Positions 1 to 5,159 of a stretch of DNA of 5,159 bases are shown in pieces. Each line of letters begins with the position of its first letter. Within the stretch, counting starts at the first letter, position 1. The notes beneath the pieces are model-generated. The model had not been told where the DNA came from, searched no databases, and saw only the letters and a program-made list of their open reading frames with translations. Source of the stretch: an uncultured Peptococcaceae bacterium (GTDB lineage: Bacteria; Bacillota; Desulfotomaculia; Desulfotomaculales; Desulfocucumaceae); contig CATZDY010000156.1 in the NCBI GenBank assembly GCA_958417755.1, forward strand, positions 1 to 5,159, in the 5' to 3' direction. The position numbers and the translations under genes were made by a program.

Positions 1-10
1 TCTTTGGATA

Positions 11-2800
11 CTAAATTTGTTTCTTAACCAAGCTATCCATTTCTAAGACTTCCCCATTCACAATGGATGTTTCATATTCAATATATTGCCAGTTATAGCG
101 GGTTAACATTTTCTTACGTCCTTGGTCTGCAAAATTTTGGGCCAAATCTGGATGCAAAAGCAAGCCGCATATATAAGTAGCCAACATTTTTACATTCCCT
201 GGGGGCGCCTTGTATCCATCAACCCCATGTTCAATAATTTCTCCCAAACCTCCGGTATCAGACACAACCACAGGAACCCCTGCAGCCATGGCCTCCAAAG
301 CTACAATACCAAAGGGCTCGTATAAACTAGGAAATACAGCCAAATCAGCCCCAGCCAACAAACCGTTTCTACCCATATCATCTAAAAAACCCAAAAATTT
401 TATTTTGCCATGCAATCCCCAATACTCTACTTTTTCTCGTAATTCTCCTTCATAAGGCCCTTGACCTGCCACCAGTAAACAAGCGTCCCCTACCTTTTCA
501 AGCACATAGGGCATGGCATCTATCAAAACCTGTACTCCCTTTTCAGGTACCAAACGGCCTAAAAACACAATGTTGCTGTGGCCATGGGGATTGCAACGAA
601 TGATTCGGCTCTCTTCAACTTGTAAACTGGATTGGTTTACACCATTGGGAATCACCCGCACCTTTTCTTTCCCTGCGCAAAAAAGCTTCTCCATCTCCCA
701 GGCCATATATTGGCTGCAACAAATGACCCGCTTTGCCTGGGAAACCAAATTTTTTTCAATGGCATGAATGCTGCGCTGTAAATCTGAAAATAACCCCCGG
801 TTGCGTCCATATTCTGTGGCATGAATGGTCACCACAATGGGAATCTGCATCTCCTGGGCAATGGTTCGGGCTGCACGGTTTACCAACCAATCATGGGCAT
901 GGACAAGATCAAACTGCTGTCCTGTTTGCCCCAATTCCTTGGCAATATCCACCATCCCTTGGTTGAGCTGTTCCAACCAATCCAAAAAAACCGGGGCTGA
1001 TAAACGGGATTGTGCTACCCGGTGCACATGCACCCCCCGTTCCACTTGATAGTCAGGAGCACCCTGTGCCGGACAAGTTAGGACATGAACCTCTAAGCCC
1101 AAAGAAGCCAAAGCCCCGGACAAATCATAAACATGCCGGGCCAAACCTCCAATGGTACGGGGCGGAAATTCCCAAGACAATAATAAGACTCGTTTTGTTT
1201 TTCCACCCAATTGTTCTGCATGCATTTGGTCATGGCCAAATATGGTATATGACAAGGTAGGAAAAACAGGCTCGTTTTTTTCCAATTGCTCTACAAACTG
1301 CGGATCAATGGTTTTATGTTCAATTTGCTCCACCAGTCCATTGAAGTTGGCCAGATATTCCTTTACTTTGGCCGTGGCATATTGGGTTGTGGTTTTTTCC
1401 TTGAGAATAAAAGCCCAGTCACTGCTTTGAGCCAATAACAGCTCCCGACCAGCCTGTTGCAAGGCCCTTTTCTCCCATAGTGAAGGATTGGTATACAAGG
1501 ATGCCAATTCTGTCATTTTTGCTTCCGACCTGTGTTGATGATGATAAATCCAATCATTTTCAGGGTTCAACCAAACATAACTATAGCCCTCTTCTCCCCA
1601 ACTGCTCATGGGCAACTGGGCTTCCTGGTTTTGAGGATGTCTTTGCAAATAATCCCCTGGGGTAATCATTTCCAGCTCTTTGGATGAGGCTGCAAAACGG
1701 CATAACATGTCCAGCCAAGCGGGTCCTTCATACCACCAATGGCCGAAAAGCTCCGCATCATAAGGAGCAACCACCATAGGAATTGTATCCCCCATCCATG
1801 CAGCTGTTTTGGCAAACTGCTCTACCCTGGATTGCAAAAAATGGGCAGCATGTTCCGCCACTCTTTGCTTGGCAATTTCAGGACGATAAGGCTCTTTTTC
1901 TCCTTCTCCGGTAATGCGATAATATTTATATCCTGTATCCACTGGAATGCCCTGGGGCAAAAAGGGCCCTAGGGCTTCTTTGTCCAAGTCAAACCCAATA
2001 TCCCGATAAAACTCGCGATAATCCGGATGGCCAGGATATCCTACTCGTCTTTCCCAAACTTGCCGAGAGCTTTCCTGATCCCGACCAAAGGCAGCAACCC
2101 CTGATGAACACAAAAGAGGCGCATAGATACCATATTGCGGTGTAGGAGAAGCACCCAAAATACCGTGGGTATCCACAAAAAAATAGTTAATCCCTTGTTC
2201 TTGCAACAACTGATCAACCCCTTCAACATACCCACATTCCGGAAGCCAGAACCCTGGGGGATAGCAGCCGAATACATCAAAGAACGACTGAATTCCCACG
2301 GAAACCTGGGCCCTTCTGGATTCATCTAATTTCATCAAAGGCAAGTATCCATGGGTAGCGCAAGTGGTAATCAGCTCCAGCCTTTGTGCGACCATCAATT
2401 GTTTGAAACGTGCGGTCAAATCTCCGTGGCATTGTTCCCAATAGGCCAATCCATCCTTGGCTTTTTGCCAATACATTTGTGCTAAGGGCAAAAAATCCTC
2501 TTGCCCTTGGTTTCTCAGCACTTCTTTTTCTCCCAAGGCAATCATTCTTTGCAGATAAGCCACATATTTCTCTTGGAGCAAAGAATCCTTTAACATGGCC
2601 AGCAAAGGAGGGGAAAGAGATAAGGTGAGACGAAAAGGAATATTTTCAAAAGTCAATTTCTCCATGGCAGTTAACAAAGGAATATAACAATTGGTAATGG
2701 CTTCAAACAGCCAACGTTCTTCTAAAATTTCCTCTTGGCCAGGGTGACGAACATAAGGCAAGTGCGCGTGTAAAACCATGGACAAGTACCCTAAAGCCAT
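11..2800 (-). CDS. Bifunctional GH57 alpha-1,4-glucan branching enzyme / GT4 glycosyltransferase fusion
   Basis: 929 residues with two complete enzyme domains. Residues 1-520 are a GH57 (DUF1957-type) branching enzyme. It shows HAHLPYVRHP at 11-20, CATHGYLPL at 147-155, GFWLPECGY at 183-191 with the expected nucleophile Glu188, YDAELFGHWWYEGP at 347-360 with the expected acid/base Asp348, and a last conserved block at 399-421 (SSWG, WLNPENDWIY). After a linker of about 15 residues, residues 536-905 form a GT-B fold GT4 transferase. This half has the GGLARHV loop at 551-557, HAHDW at 634-638, IPNGVN at 717-722, phosphate-binding Arg749 and Lys754 in GRLVPEKG, and the E-x7-E pair Glu828/Glu836 in EPFGIVALE. 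No signal peptide is seen, so it is probably cytosolic. From family knowledge, GT4 would add glucose from a nucleotide sugar and GH57 would create alpha-1,6 branches. The GT4 substrate is inferred, and the half could act on another glycan. The ATG is set by GGAGGAG 6 bases upstream and an immediate GH57 N-terminus. The gene is complete. Confidence 0.93.
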   Translation of the reverse strand: MALGYLSMVLHAHLPYVRHPGQEEILEERWLFEAITNCYIPLLTAMEKLTFENIPFRLTLSLSPPLLAMLKDSLLQEKYVAYLQRMIALGEKEVLRNQGQEDFLPLAQMYWQKAKDGLAYWEQCHGDLTARFKQLMVAQRLELITTCATHGYLPLMKLDESRRAQVSVGIQSFFDVFGCYPPGFWLPECGYVEGVDQLLQEQGINYFFVDTHGILGASPTPQYGIYAPLLCSSGVAAFGRDQESSRQVWERRVGYPGHPDYREFYRDIGFDLDKEALGPFLPQGIPVDTGYKYYRITGEGEKEPYRPEIAKQRVAEHAAHFLQSRVEQFAKTAAWMGDTIPMVVAPYDAELFGHWWYEGPAWLDMLCRFAASSKELEMITPGDYLQRHPQNQEAQLPMSSWGEEGYSYVWLNPENDWIYHHQHRSEAKMTELASLYTNPSLWEKRALQQAGRELLLAQSSDWAFILKEKTTTQYATAKVKEYLANFNGLVEQIEHKTIDPQFVEQLEKNEPVFPTLSYTIFGHDQMHAEQLGGKTKRVLLLSWEFPPRTIGGLARHVYDLSGALASLGLEVHVLTCPAQGAPDYQVERGVHVHRVAQSRLSAPVFLDWLEQLNQGMVDIAKELGQTGQQFDLVHAHDWLVNRAARTIAQEMQIPIVVTIHATEYGRNRGLFSDLQRSIHAIEKNLVSQAKRVICCSQYMAWEMEKLFCAGKEKVRVIPNGVNQSSLQVEESRIIRCNPHGHSNIVFLGRLVPEKGVQVLIDAMPYVLEKVGDACLLVAGQGPYEGELREKVEYWGLHGKIKFLGFLDDMGRNGLLAGADLAVFPSLYEPFGIVALEAMAAGVPVVVSDTGGLGEIIEHGVDGYKAPPGNVKMLATYICGLLLHPDLAQNFADQGRKKMLTRYNWQYIEYETSIVNGEVLEMDSLVKKQI

Positions 2801-2806
2801 AGAAAT

Positions 2807-2813
2807 CTCCTCC
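2807..2813 (-). promoter_or_regulatory. Ribosome binding site of the GH57-GT4 gene
   Basis: The minus strand reads GGAGGAG, then 6 bases, then ATG. This is a near-perfect Shine-Dalgarno sequence. It fixes the start and allows independent translation although the gene lies only 59 bases after the DUF4912 stop. Confidence 0.85.
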
Positions 2814-2859
2814 GATCTTCATCAAAACATGAAACAAATGTACGATTCAATTCATAGGC

Positions 2860-3369
2860 TCATTTATTTTTTTCCACATCAATTCCTTGATAAAAAGGCA
2901 TTGTTTCTAATACTTCTTCCACAGACAAAGATGTAGGCCACGACCATTGCGGGGGTTGCATGGGAAAAACTGTTTTTATTGTTTTCTTTGTCTGGGTCAT
3001 GTTTGAAGGTACAAATTTTGTCACTGGAAGGGACGGAGTGTGAACCAGGTTAGAACGAAGAACAGACACAAACCCTTCCTCTTTTTCCTGATACCCCAGC
3101 TCAGCCTCATAACGAACATTGGGAAACACATCATAAAAATACCAATTATCAGCAAAAGGCGGCAAATGTACCTCTGCCGCCAAAAACCGCTCTTGATAAT
3201 TGCTATTGCTTACTTGATACAATCTCATAAAAAATCCATTTTGGGCATGCACACTGGCCCAATGACTCTGAGACATCTCCCAATACACAAATAACACCTG
3301 GGGGCCCTGGACCATCATGGTCATTACATTATCTCCATACACTTTGGGTAAAAACAAATCATTGGACAT
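2860..3369 (-). CDS. DUF4912 domain protein, probable accessory to alpha-glucan synthesis
   Basis: 169 residues matching the DUF4912 pattern. The N-terminal LPKVYG (7-12) leads into a core strand QVLFVYWEMS (24-33). Further blocks are FMRLYQV (47-53), NWYFYDVFP (75-83), YEAELGY (87-93) and the closing RSN...TP (105-112). The tail from about 113 to 169 is low in conserved features and rich in Pro, Thr, Ser and Lys. There is no signal peptide or membrane segment. The biochemical function of DUF4912 is unknown to me. Its aromatic-rich beta character would fit a sugar- or protein-binding module, but that is inference. It is the first gene of a probable two-gene operon, 59 bases before the GH57-GT4 fusion with no terminator between. 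From memory, DUF4912 proteins often sit beside GH57 enzymes, which supports a role in the same pathway. The ATG is preceded by AGGGGGTG at a 7-base spacing. Confidence 0.85.
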   Translation of the reverse strand: MSNDLFLPKVYGDNVMTMMVQGPQVLFVYWEMSQSHWASVHAQNGFFMRLYQVSNSNYQERFLAAEVHLPPFADNWYFYDVFPNVRYEAELGYQEKEEGFVSVLRSNLVHTPSLPVTKFVPSNMTQTKKTIKTVFPMQPPQWSWPTSLSVEEVLETMPFYQGIDVEKNK

Positions 3370-3376
3370 GCTAAAA

Positions 3377-3384
3377 CACCCCCT
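3377..3384 (-). promoter_or_regulatory. Ribosome binding site of the DUF4912 gene
   Basis: AGGGGGTG on the minus strand lies 7 bases before the ATG. It stands out in an otherwise AT-rich leader and decides the start codon. Confidence 0.8.
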
Positions 3385-3387
3385 AAT

Positions 3388-3404
3388 TCAATACCAATTA
3401 TTGA
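3388..3404. repeat. Short inverted repeat in the leader of the DUF4912 operon
   Basis: TCAATA and TATTGA flank a 5-base centre (a 6-5-6 inverted repeat). It lies just downstream of the predicted transcription start near 3405, so a bound repressor here would block the promoter at 3412-3440. The arms are AT-only except for one base, so chance is a real alternative. Confidence 0.3.
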
Positions 3405-3411
3405 TAATATA

Positions 3412-3440
3412 ACTATATCACACCCTATTTCCCATTTCAA
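3412..3440 (-). promoter_or_regulatory. Predicted sigma-A promoter of the DUF4912 / GH57-GT4 operon
   Basis: On the minus strand the -35 box TTGAAA (3435-3440) is followed by 17 bases and the -10 box TATAGT (3412-3417). The -10 box is preceded by TGA, giving an extended -10 (TGn). Transcription would start near 3405 and leave a leader of about 35 bases with the ribosome binding site. Sequence upstream is strongly AT-rich and could act as an UP element. This is the best vegetative promoter seen in the window and the only good one positioned to drive both glucan genes. Confidence 0.65.
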
Positions 3441-3547
3441 TTCGTTATGCAATGAATTACTTGTACAAATAGCATATATAAAAACCAATGATATATCTAG
3501 ATTTATTTTTAAAATACGCTTATATTTAACCTTATAGGCCATACTAT

Positions 3548-3606
3548 TTCACAATTTACTATACGAACCTGCTATATCTTCACAAAATAAGACATTTTTT
3601 TCACAA
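3548..3606 (-). repeat. Three direct TTGTGAA repeats in the AT-rich intergenic region
   Basis: TTGTGAA occurs on the minus strand at 3600-3606, 3579-3585 and 3548-3554. The steps are 21 and 31 bases, close to two and three helical turns, so the copies face the same side of the DNA. Two of them continue alike (TTGTGAAGATATAG and TTGTGAAATAG). They lie roughly 110 to 170 bases upstream of the promoter at 3412-3440. TGTGA is also the CRP-type half-site, but no paired TCACA at the right distance is present. Together they could be a regulator-binding array or AT-rich coincidence. Confidence 0.3.
3558..3585 (-). promoter_or_regulatory. Possible second upstream promoter
   Basis: TTGTGA (3580-3585), a 16-base spacer and TATAGT (3558-3563) on the minus strand resemble a weaker sigma-A promoter. 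If used, it would give the DUF4912 operon a leader of about 180 bases. The -35 box coincides with one of the TTGTGAA repeats. The region is so AT-rich that false promoter-like matches are expected. Confidence 0.25.
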
Positions 3607-3624
3607 AAATTCGATTCTTTTGTG
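3602..3624. repeat. Inverted repeat CACAAAA / TTTTGTG
   Basis: A 7-9-7 inverted repeat lies about 20 bases beyond the Fur-family terminator on its downstream side. One arm contains part of the first TTGTGAA repeat. It has few G or C pairs, so a stable RNA hairpin is unlikely. A protein-binding site or chance is more plausible. Confidence 0.25.
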
Positions 3625-3642
3625 TCATAAAAGGCTATACAT

Positions 3643-3680
3643 AAAAACAAATCCAAGAATATCATCCTGGATTTGTTTTT
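3643..3680 (-). terminator. Rho-independent terminator overlapping the end of the Fur-family gene
   Basis: A perfect 13-base inverted repeat (AAAAACAAATCCA, with TGGATTTGTTTTT as the partner) spans the stop codon region. On the minus strand the stem can extend with GGA/TCT, including one G-U pair, to leave the six-base loop TGATAT. The upstream arm is the last codons of the Fur-family gene (Lys-Thr-Asn-Pro-Gly), the loop begins with its TGA stop, and the downstream arm ends in the T-run. The opposite strand also ends in a run of T, so it could work in both directions. It separates the cell-wall/regulator genes from the glucan operon. Confidence 0.75.
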
Positions 3681-4117
3681 TCTAAACAATCTTTGCAAAT
3701 ACCAAATAATTTCAATTGATGATCTTCAACTTTAAATTCATGCTCTTCACCCAAACGGTGTTCCAAATCTTCTAGCAAATCCTCATCTACACTGATAATC
3801 TTACCACATTTGGTACAAATTAAATGATGATGGTGATGCCCCTCTGTATTATCAAAGCGAAATTCATATCGTTTTCGCCCGTCTCCAAAATCAATGCCAT
3901 TGACAATATCAAAAAGCAAAAACAATTCTAAGGTTCTGTACACTGTAGCCAATCCCACGTCTGGGGCCTGTTGCTTTACAAGATTATATACCTCCTCGGC
4001 ACTTAAATGCTTATCCCTATTTTCCAACAACACCCTTAGGATGTGTTTTCTCCGATTTGTCAGTTTATAATCCATGGATTTTAGTTTGCTTTCCACATCC
4101 GCCATTACTTTTTTCAT
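3662..4117 (-). CDS. Fur-family metal-responsive transcriptional regulator
   Basis: 151 residues, a normal Fur length. The N-terminal winged helix includes LTNRRKHILRVL (19-30), SAEEVY (39-44) and the recognition region VGLATVYRTLELF (54-66). The C-terminal dimerisation and metal domain has GHHHHHLIC at 93-101. Two CxxC pairs (Cys101/Cys104 and Cys141/Cys144) would hold the structural zinc. Other likely ligands are His37, Glu85, His96/His98, Glu116 and His133. Glu85 sits where PerR has Asp85, and Ser109 sits where PerR has Asp104, which argues against a PerR peroxide sensor. Fur (iron) is the first choice and Zur (zinc) is possible. The ATG at 4117 is preferred because AGAGGTG lies 6 bases upstream. 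An in-frame GTG at 4186 would add 23 residues but has no good ribosome binding site and falls within an inverted repeat. It lies downstream of the carboxypeptidase gene on the same strand and ends in its own terminator. Confidence 0.92.
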   Translation of the reverse strand: MKKVMADVESKLKSMDYKLTNRRKHILRVLLENRDKHLSAEEVYNLVKQQAPDVGLATVYRTLELFLLFDIVNGIDFGDGRKRYEFRFDNTEGHHHHHLICTKCGKIISVDEDLLEDLEHRLGEEHEFKVEDHQLKLFGICKDCLEKTNPG

Positions 4118-4123
4118 TTCGGG

Positions 4124-4130
4124 CACCTCT
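4124..4130 (-). promoter_or_regulatory. Ribosome binding site deciding the Fur-family start
   Basis: AGAGGTG on the minus strand lies 6 bases before the ATG at 4117. The competing in-frame GTG at 4186 has only weak purines upstream, so this site favours the 151-residue form. Confidence 0.7.
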
Positions 4131-4165
4131 GGATAGATTGAAATTCCTTCCTGGTCAAGCACCGA

Positions 4166-4184
4166 GGATACATCATATGTATCC
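4166..4184. promoter_or_regulatory. Perfect inverted repeat upstream of the Fur-family gene, candidate operator
   Basis: GGATACAT, three bases and ATGTATCC form a perfect 19-base palindrome centred about 58 bases before the preferred ATG. Size and symmetry fit Fur-family operators, which are built on 7-1-7 or 9-1-9 dyads, but the bases differ from the classic Fur (TGATAAT...), PerR and Zur boxes I know. On the minus strand it contains TATGAT (4172-4177), a possible -10 box with no good -35 partner, so binding could block transcription start. Autoregulation is the simplest reading and is inferred. Confidence 0.5.
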
Positions 4185-4243
4185 ACAATCTTTAAAAATA
4201 TTCTGGCATTTTCGCCTTATAAAATCTTGCTTACCAATTTTGC

Positions 4244-5159
4244 TTAATAATAATACCTGCTACTGCTTCTTAACCGACGTATTCTTTTTCGTTTACAACA
4301 AAACCGAATCCATTTCCTTAACATTAAAAACCCGATGATTACCAATGCTGGATACATCAAATTGCGCCAATGAAACAGTGGCCGCACTTCTACCCCTGTA
4401 TTGGCTTGCAAAGCCACCCGGCCCAATTCTTGCTTGCCTTCCATTAAGACCACATAGCCTAAGACATCCCCTTTTTTGACTGGTGCTTCCACTGGATTTT
4501 GTTTCCATTCCACTTGTTTTACAATTGTGTCTGTATCAAATCCCACCGGGAAATCATATTGAAAAGCTTCACTGGCAATGGCTGTTACCTGACTATTTTT
4601 CCCCTTGTTCACAGAAACTGATTCCATCACCGCACCGCTAGAAATTAATTCCACTTGCTGAAAAGAATCAAAGCCATAGTCCAACAAGGCTTTGGTATCG
4701 TGATATAATTCACTTCCCTGGCTTTTTAAGACCACTGTTAATAATTCCCGGTCTCCCCTTTTGGCTGAACCCACCAAACATTGACCAGCATCATTGGTGG
4801 TTCCTGTTTTTATCCCCGTAGCCCCTTCATACCCAAAGGAAGAATTGGACCAAATTAATTTATTGGTATTCACAAAATCCTCTTGAGGAATACCAGGCAC
4901 AGGTTTTGGTAAATTTCTTTGCACATGATGGCTATATGTAGAAACAATTTTTCTAAACTCAGGATCCTCCATGGCAGCCCTGGCAATGATAGCCAAATCC
5001 TCAGCTGTGACATAATGATTTGGATCAGGCAGACCATGGGGATTGACAAAGTGACTGTTTTTAGCTCCTAAATTTTGAGCTTCCTCATTCATCCATTTGG
5101 CAAATTCCTCTATAGAACCCGCCATATGATATGCCAAAGCCTCAGCCCCATCATTGGCA
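4244..5159 (-). CDS. D-alanyl-D-alanine carboxypeptidase (DacF/PBP5-like), 5' end beyond the window
   Basis: Partial gene with 304 residues visible. The frame stays open to the right edge, so the true start and the catalytic Ser-x-x-Lys are outside. Visible residues begin ANDGAEALAYHMAG, which is the second motif (Ser-x-Asn) with its Ser in the codon cut by the edge. Conserved HGLPDPNHYVTAEDLA follows at about 41-56. The third motif Lys-Thr-Gly is at 117-119 in GATGIKTGTTNDAGQC. A PBP5 C-terminal beta domain spans about 169-257. A hydrophobic segment near 267-281 then anchors the protein, followed by a very basic tail ending in three tyrosines. The family removes the terminal D-Ala from peptidoglycan pentapeptides on the outer face of the membrane. 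A TTG at 5137 could look like a start but lies inside the conserved domain. Its stop is 126 bases before the Fur-family ATG with no clear terminator, so read-through is possible. Confidence 0.93.
   Translation of the reverse strand, partial: ANDGAEALAYHMAGSIEEFAKWMNEEAQNLGAKNSHFVNPHGLPDPNHYVTAEDLAIIARAAMEDPEFRKIVSTYSHHVQRNLPKPVPGIPQEDFVNTNKLIWSNSSFGYEGATGIKTGTTNDAGQCLVGSAKRGDRELLTVVLKSQGSELYHDTKALLDYGFDSFQQVELISSGAVMESVSVNKGKNSQVTAIASEAFQYDFPVGFDTDTIVKQVEWKQNPVEAPVKKGDVLGYVVLMEGKQELGRVALQANTGVEVRPLFHWRNLMYPALVIIGFLMLRKWIRFCCKRKRIRRLRSSSRYYY

Noticed and set aside
2041..2325. 94-codon minus-strand frame inside the GH57 region
   Set aside because: It lies fully within the conserved GH57 coding sequence in another frame, and its residues are a shifted reading of that domain, so it is a shadow. 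There is no sign of a frameshift in the main gene.
122..2628. Series of short plus-strand frames opposite the GH57-GT4 gene
   Set aside because: They are antisense to a gene with intact catalytic motifs throughout, have no ribosome binding sites or family features, and reflect its codon composition.
3324..3542. 72-codon open frame on the minus strand running from the intergenic region into the DUF4912 gene
   Set aside because: It has no ribosome binding site before its ATG, contains the promoter and ribosome binding site of the DUF4912 gene, overlaps that gene in another frame, and resembles no family I know. Its hydrophobic look follows from AT-rich sequence.
4130..4158. TTGACC - 17 bases - TATCCA as a promoter for the Fur-family gene
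   Set aside because: The -35 box is good, but the -10 box is poor and overlaps the ribosome binding site. Transcription would start about 5 bases before the ATG, leaving no room for that site.
4184..4186. GTG at 4186 as the start of the Fur-family gene (174 residues)
   Set aside because: There is no good ribosome binding site, the extra 23 residues precede the normal Fur N-terminus, and the codon lies in the palindrome. The ATG at 4117 has AGAGGTG at proper spacing.
4195..4225. GGC...GCC hairpin followed by a T-run after the carboxypeptidase gene
   Set aside because: The stem is only three base pairs with mismatched flanks, too weak for a terminator.
1..5159. CRISPR arrays, tRNA or rRNA genes, insertion sequences, attachment sites, riboswitches
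   Set aside because: Reading both strands, I found no regularly spaced repeats of array length, no cloverleaf-like sequence, no transposase coding and no known riboswitch core. The window is almost fully explained by four genes.

Overview
The window carries four protein-coding genes, all on the minus strand. They read from the right edge to the left: the 3' part of a D-alanyl-D-alanine carboxypeptidase gene, a Fur-family metalloregulator, a small DUF4912 protein, and a 929-residue protein that joins a GH57 alpha-glucan branching enzyme to a GT4 glycosyltransferase. Moderate-to-low GC, an AT-rich intergenic region, strong GGAGG-type ribosome binding sites, a DacF-like PBP5 with a C-terminal membrane anchor and a Clostridia-like Fur together suggest a Gram-positive Bacillota, most likely a clostridial or Peptococcaceae-type anaerobe. 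This assignment is inferred from protein character and was not checked by any search.

Right part (about 3640-5159): the carboxypeptidase trims pentapeptide side chains of peptidoglycan outside the cell. Its gene begins beyond the window. Its stop is followed by a 126-base gap before the preferred start of the Fur-family gene. That gap holds a perfect 8-3-8 inverted repeat, which is a good candidate for an autoregulatory operator. The Fur-family gene ends inside a rho-independent terminator whose upstream arm is its own last codons and whose loop contains the stop codon.

Middle (about 3370-3642): an AT-rich intergenic region of about 290 bases has no convincing gene. It holds a good sigma-A-type promoter (TTGAAA, 17-base spacer, extended TATAGT) just upstream of the DUF4912 gene. 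It also holds three copies of TTGTGAA spaced 21 and 31 bases apart and two short inverted repeats.

Left part (11-3369): the DUF4912 gene and the GH57-GT4 fusion are 59 bases apart with no terminator between them, and each has a strong ribosome binding site, so they probably form one transcript. The likely theme is storage alpha-glucan (glycogen-like) synthesis. The GT4 half would extend chains and the GH57 half would add alpha-1,6 branches, with the DUF4912 protein as an accessory of unknown function.

The genes are ordinary members of known families, and I do not see a wholly new system. The points most worth a second look are the bifunctional fusion with its DUF4912 partner, the operator-like palindrome upstream of the Fur-family gene, and the repeats in the AT-rich region.
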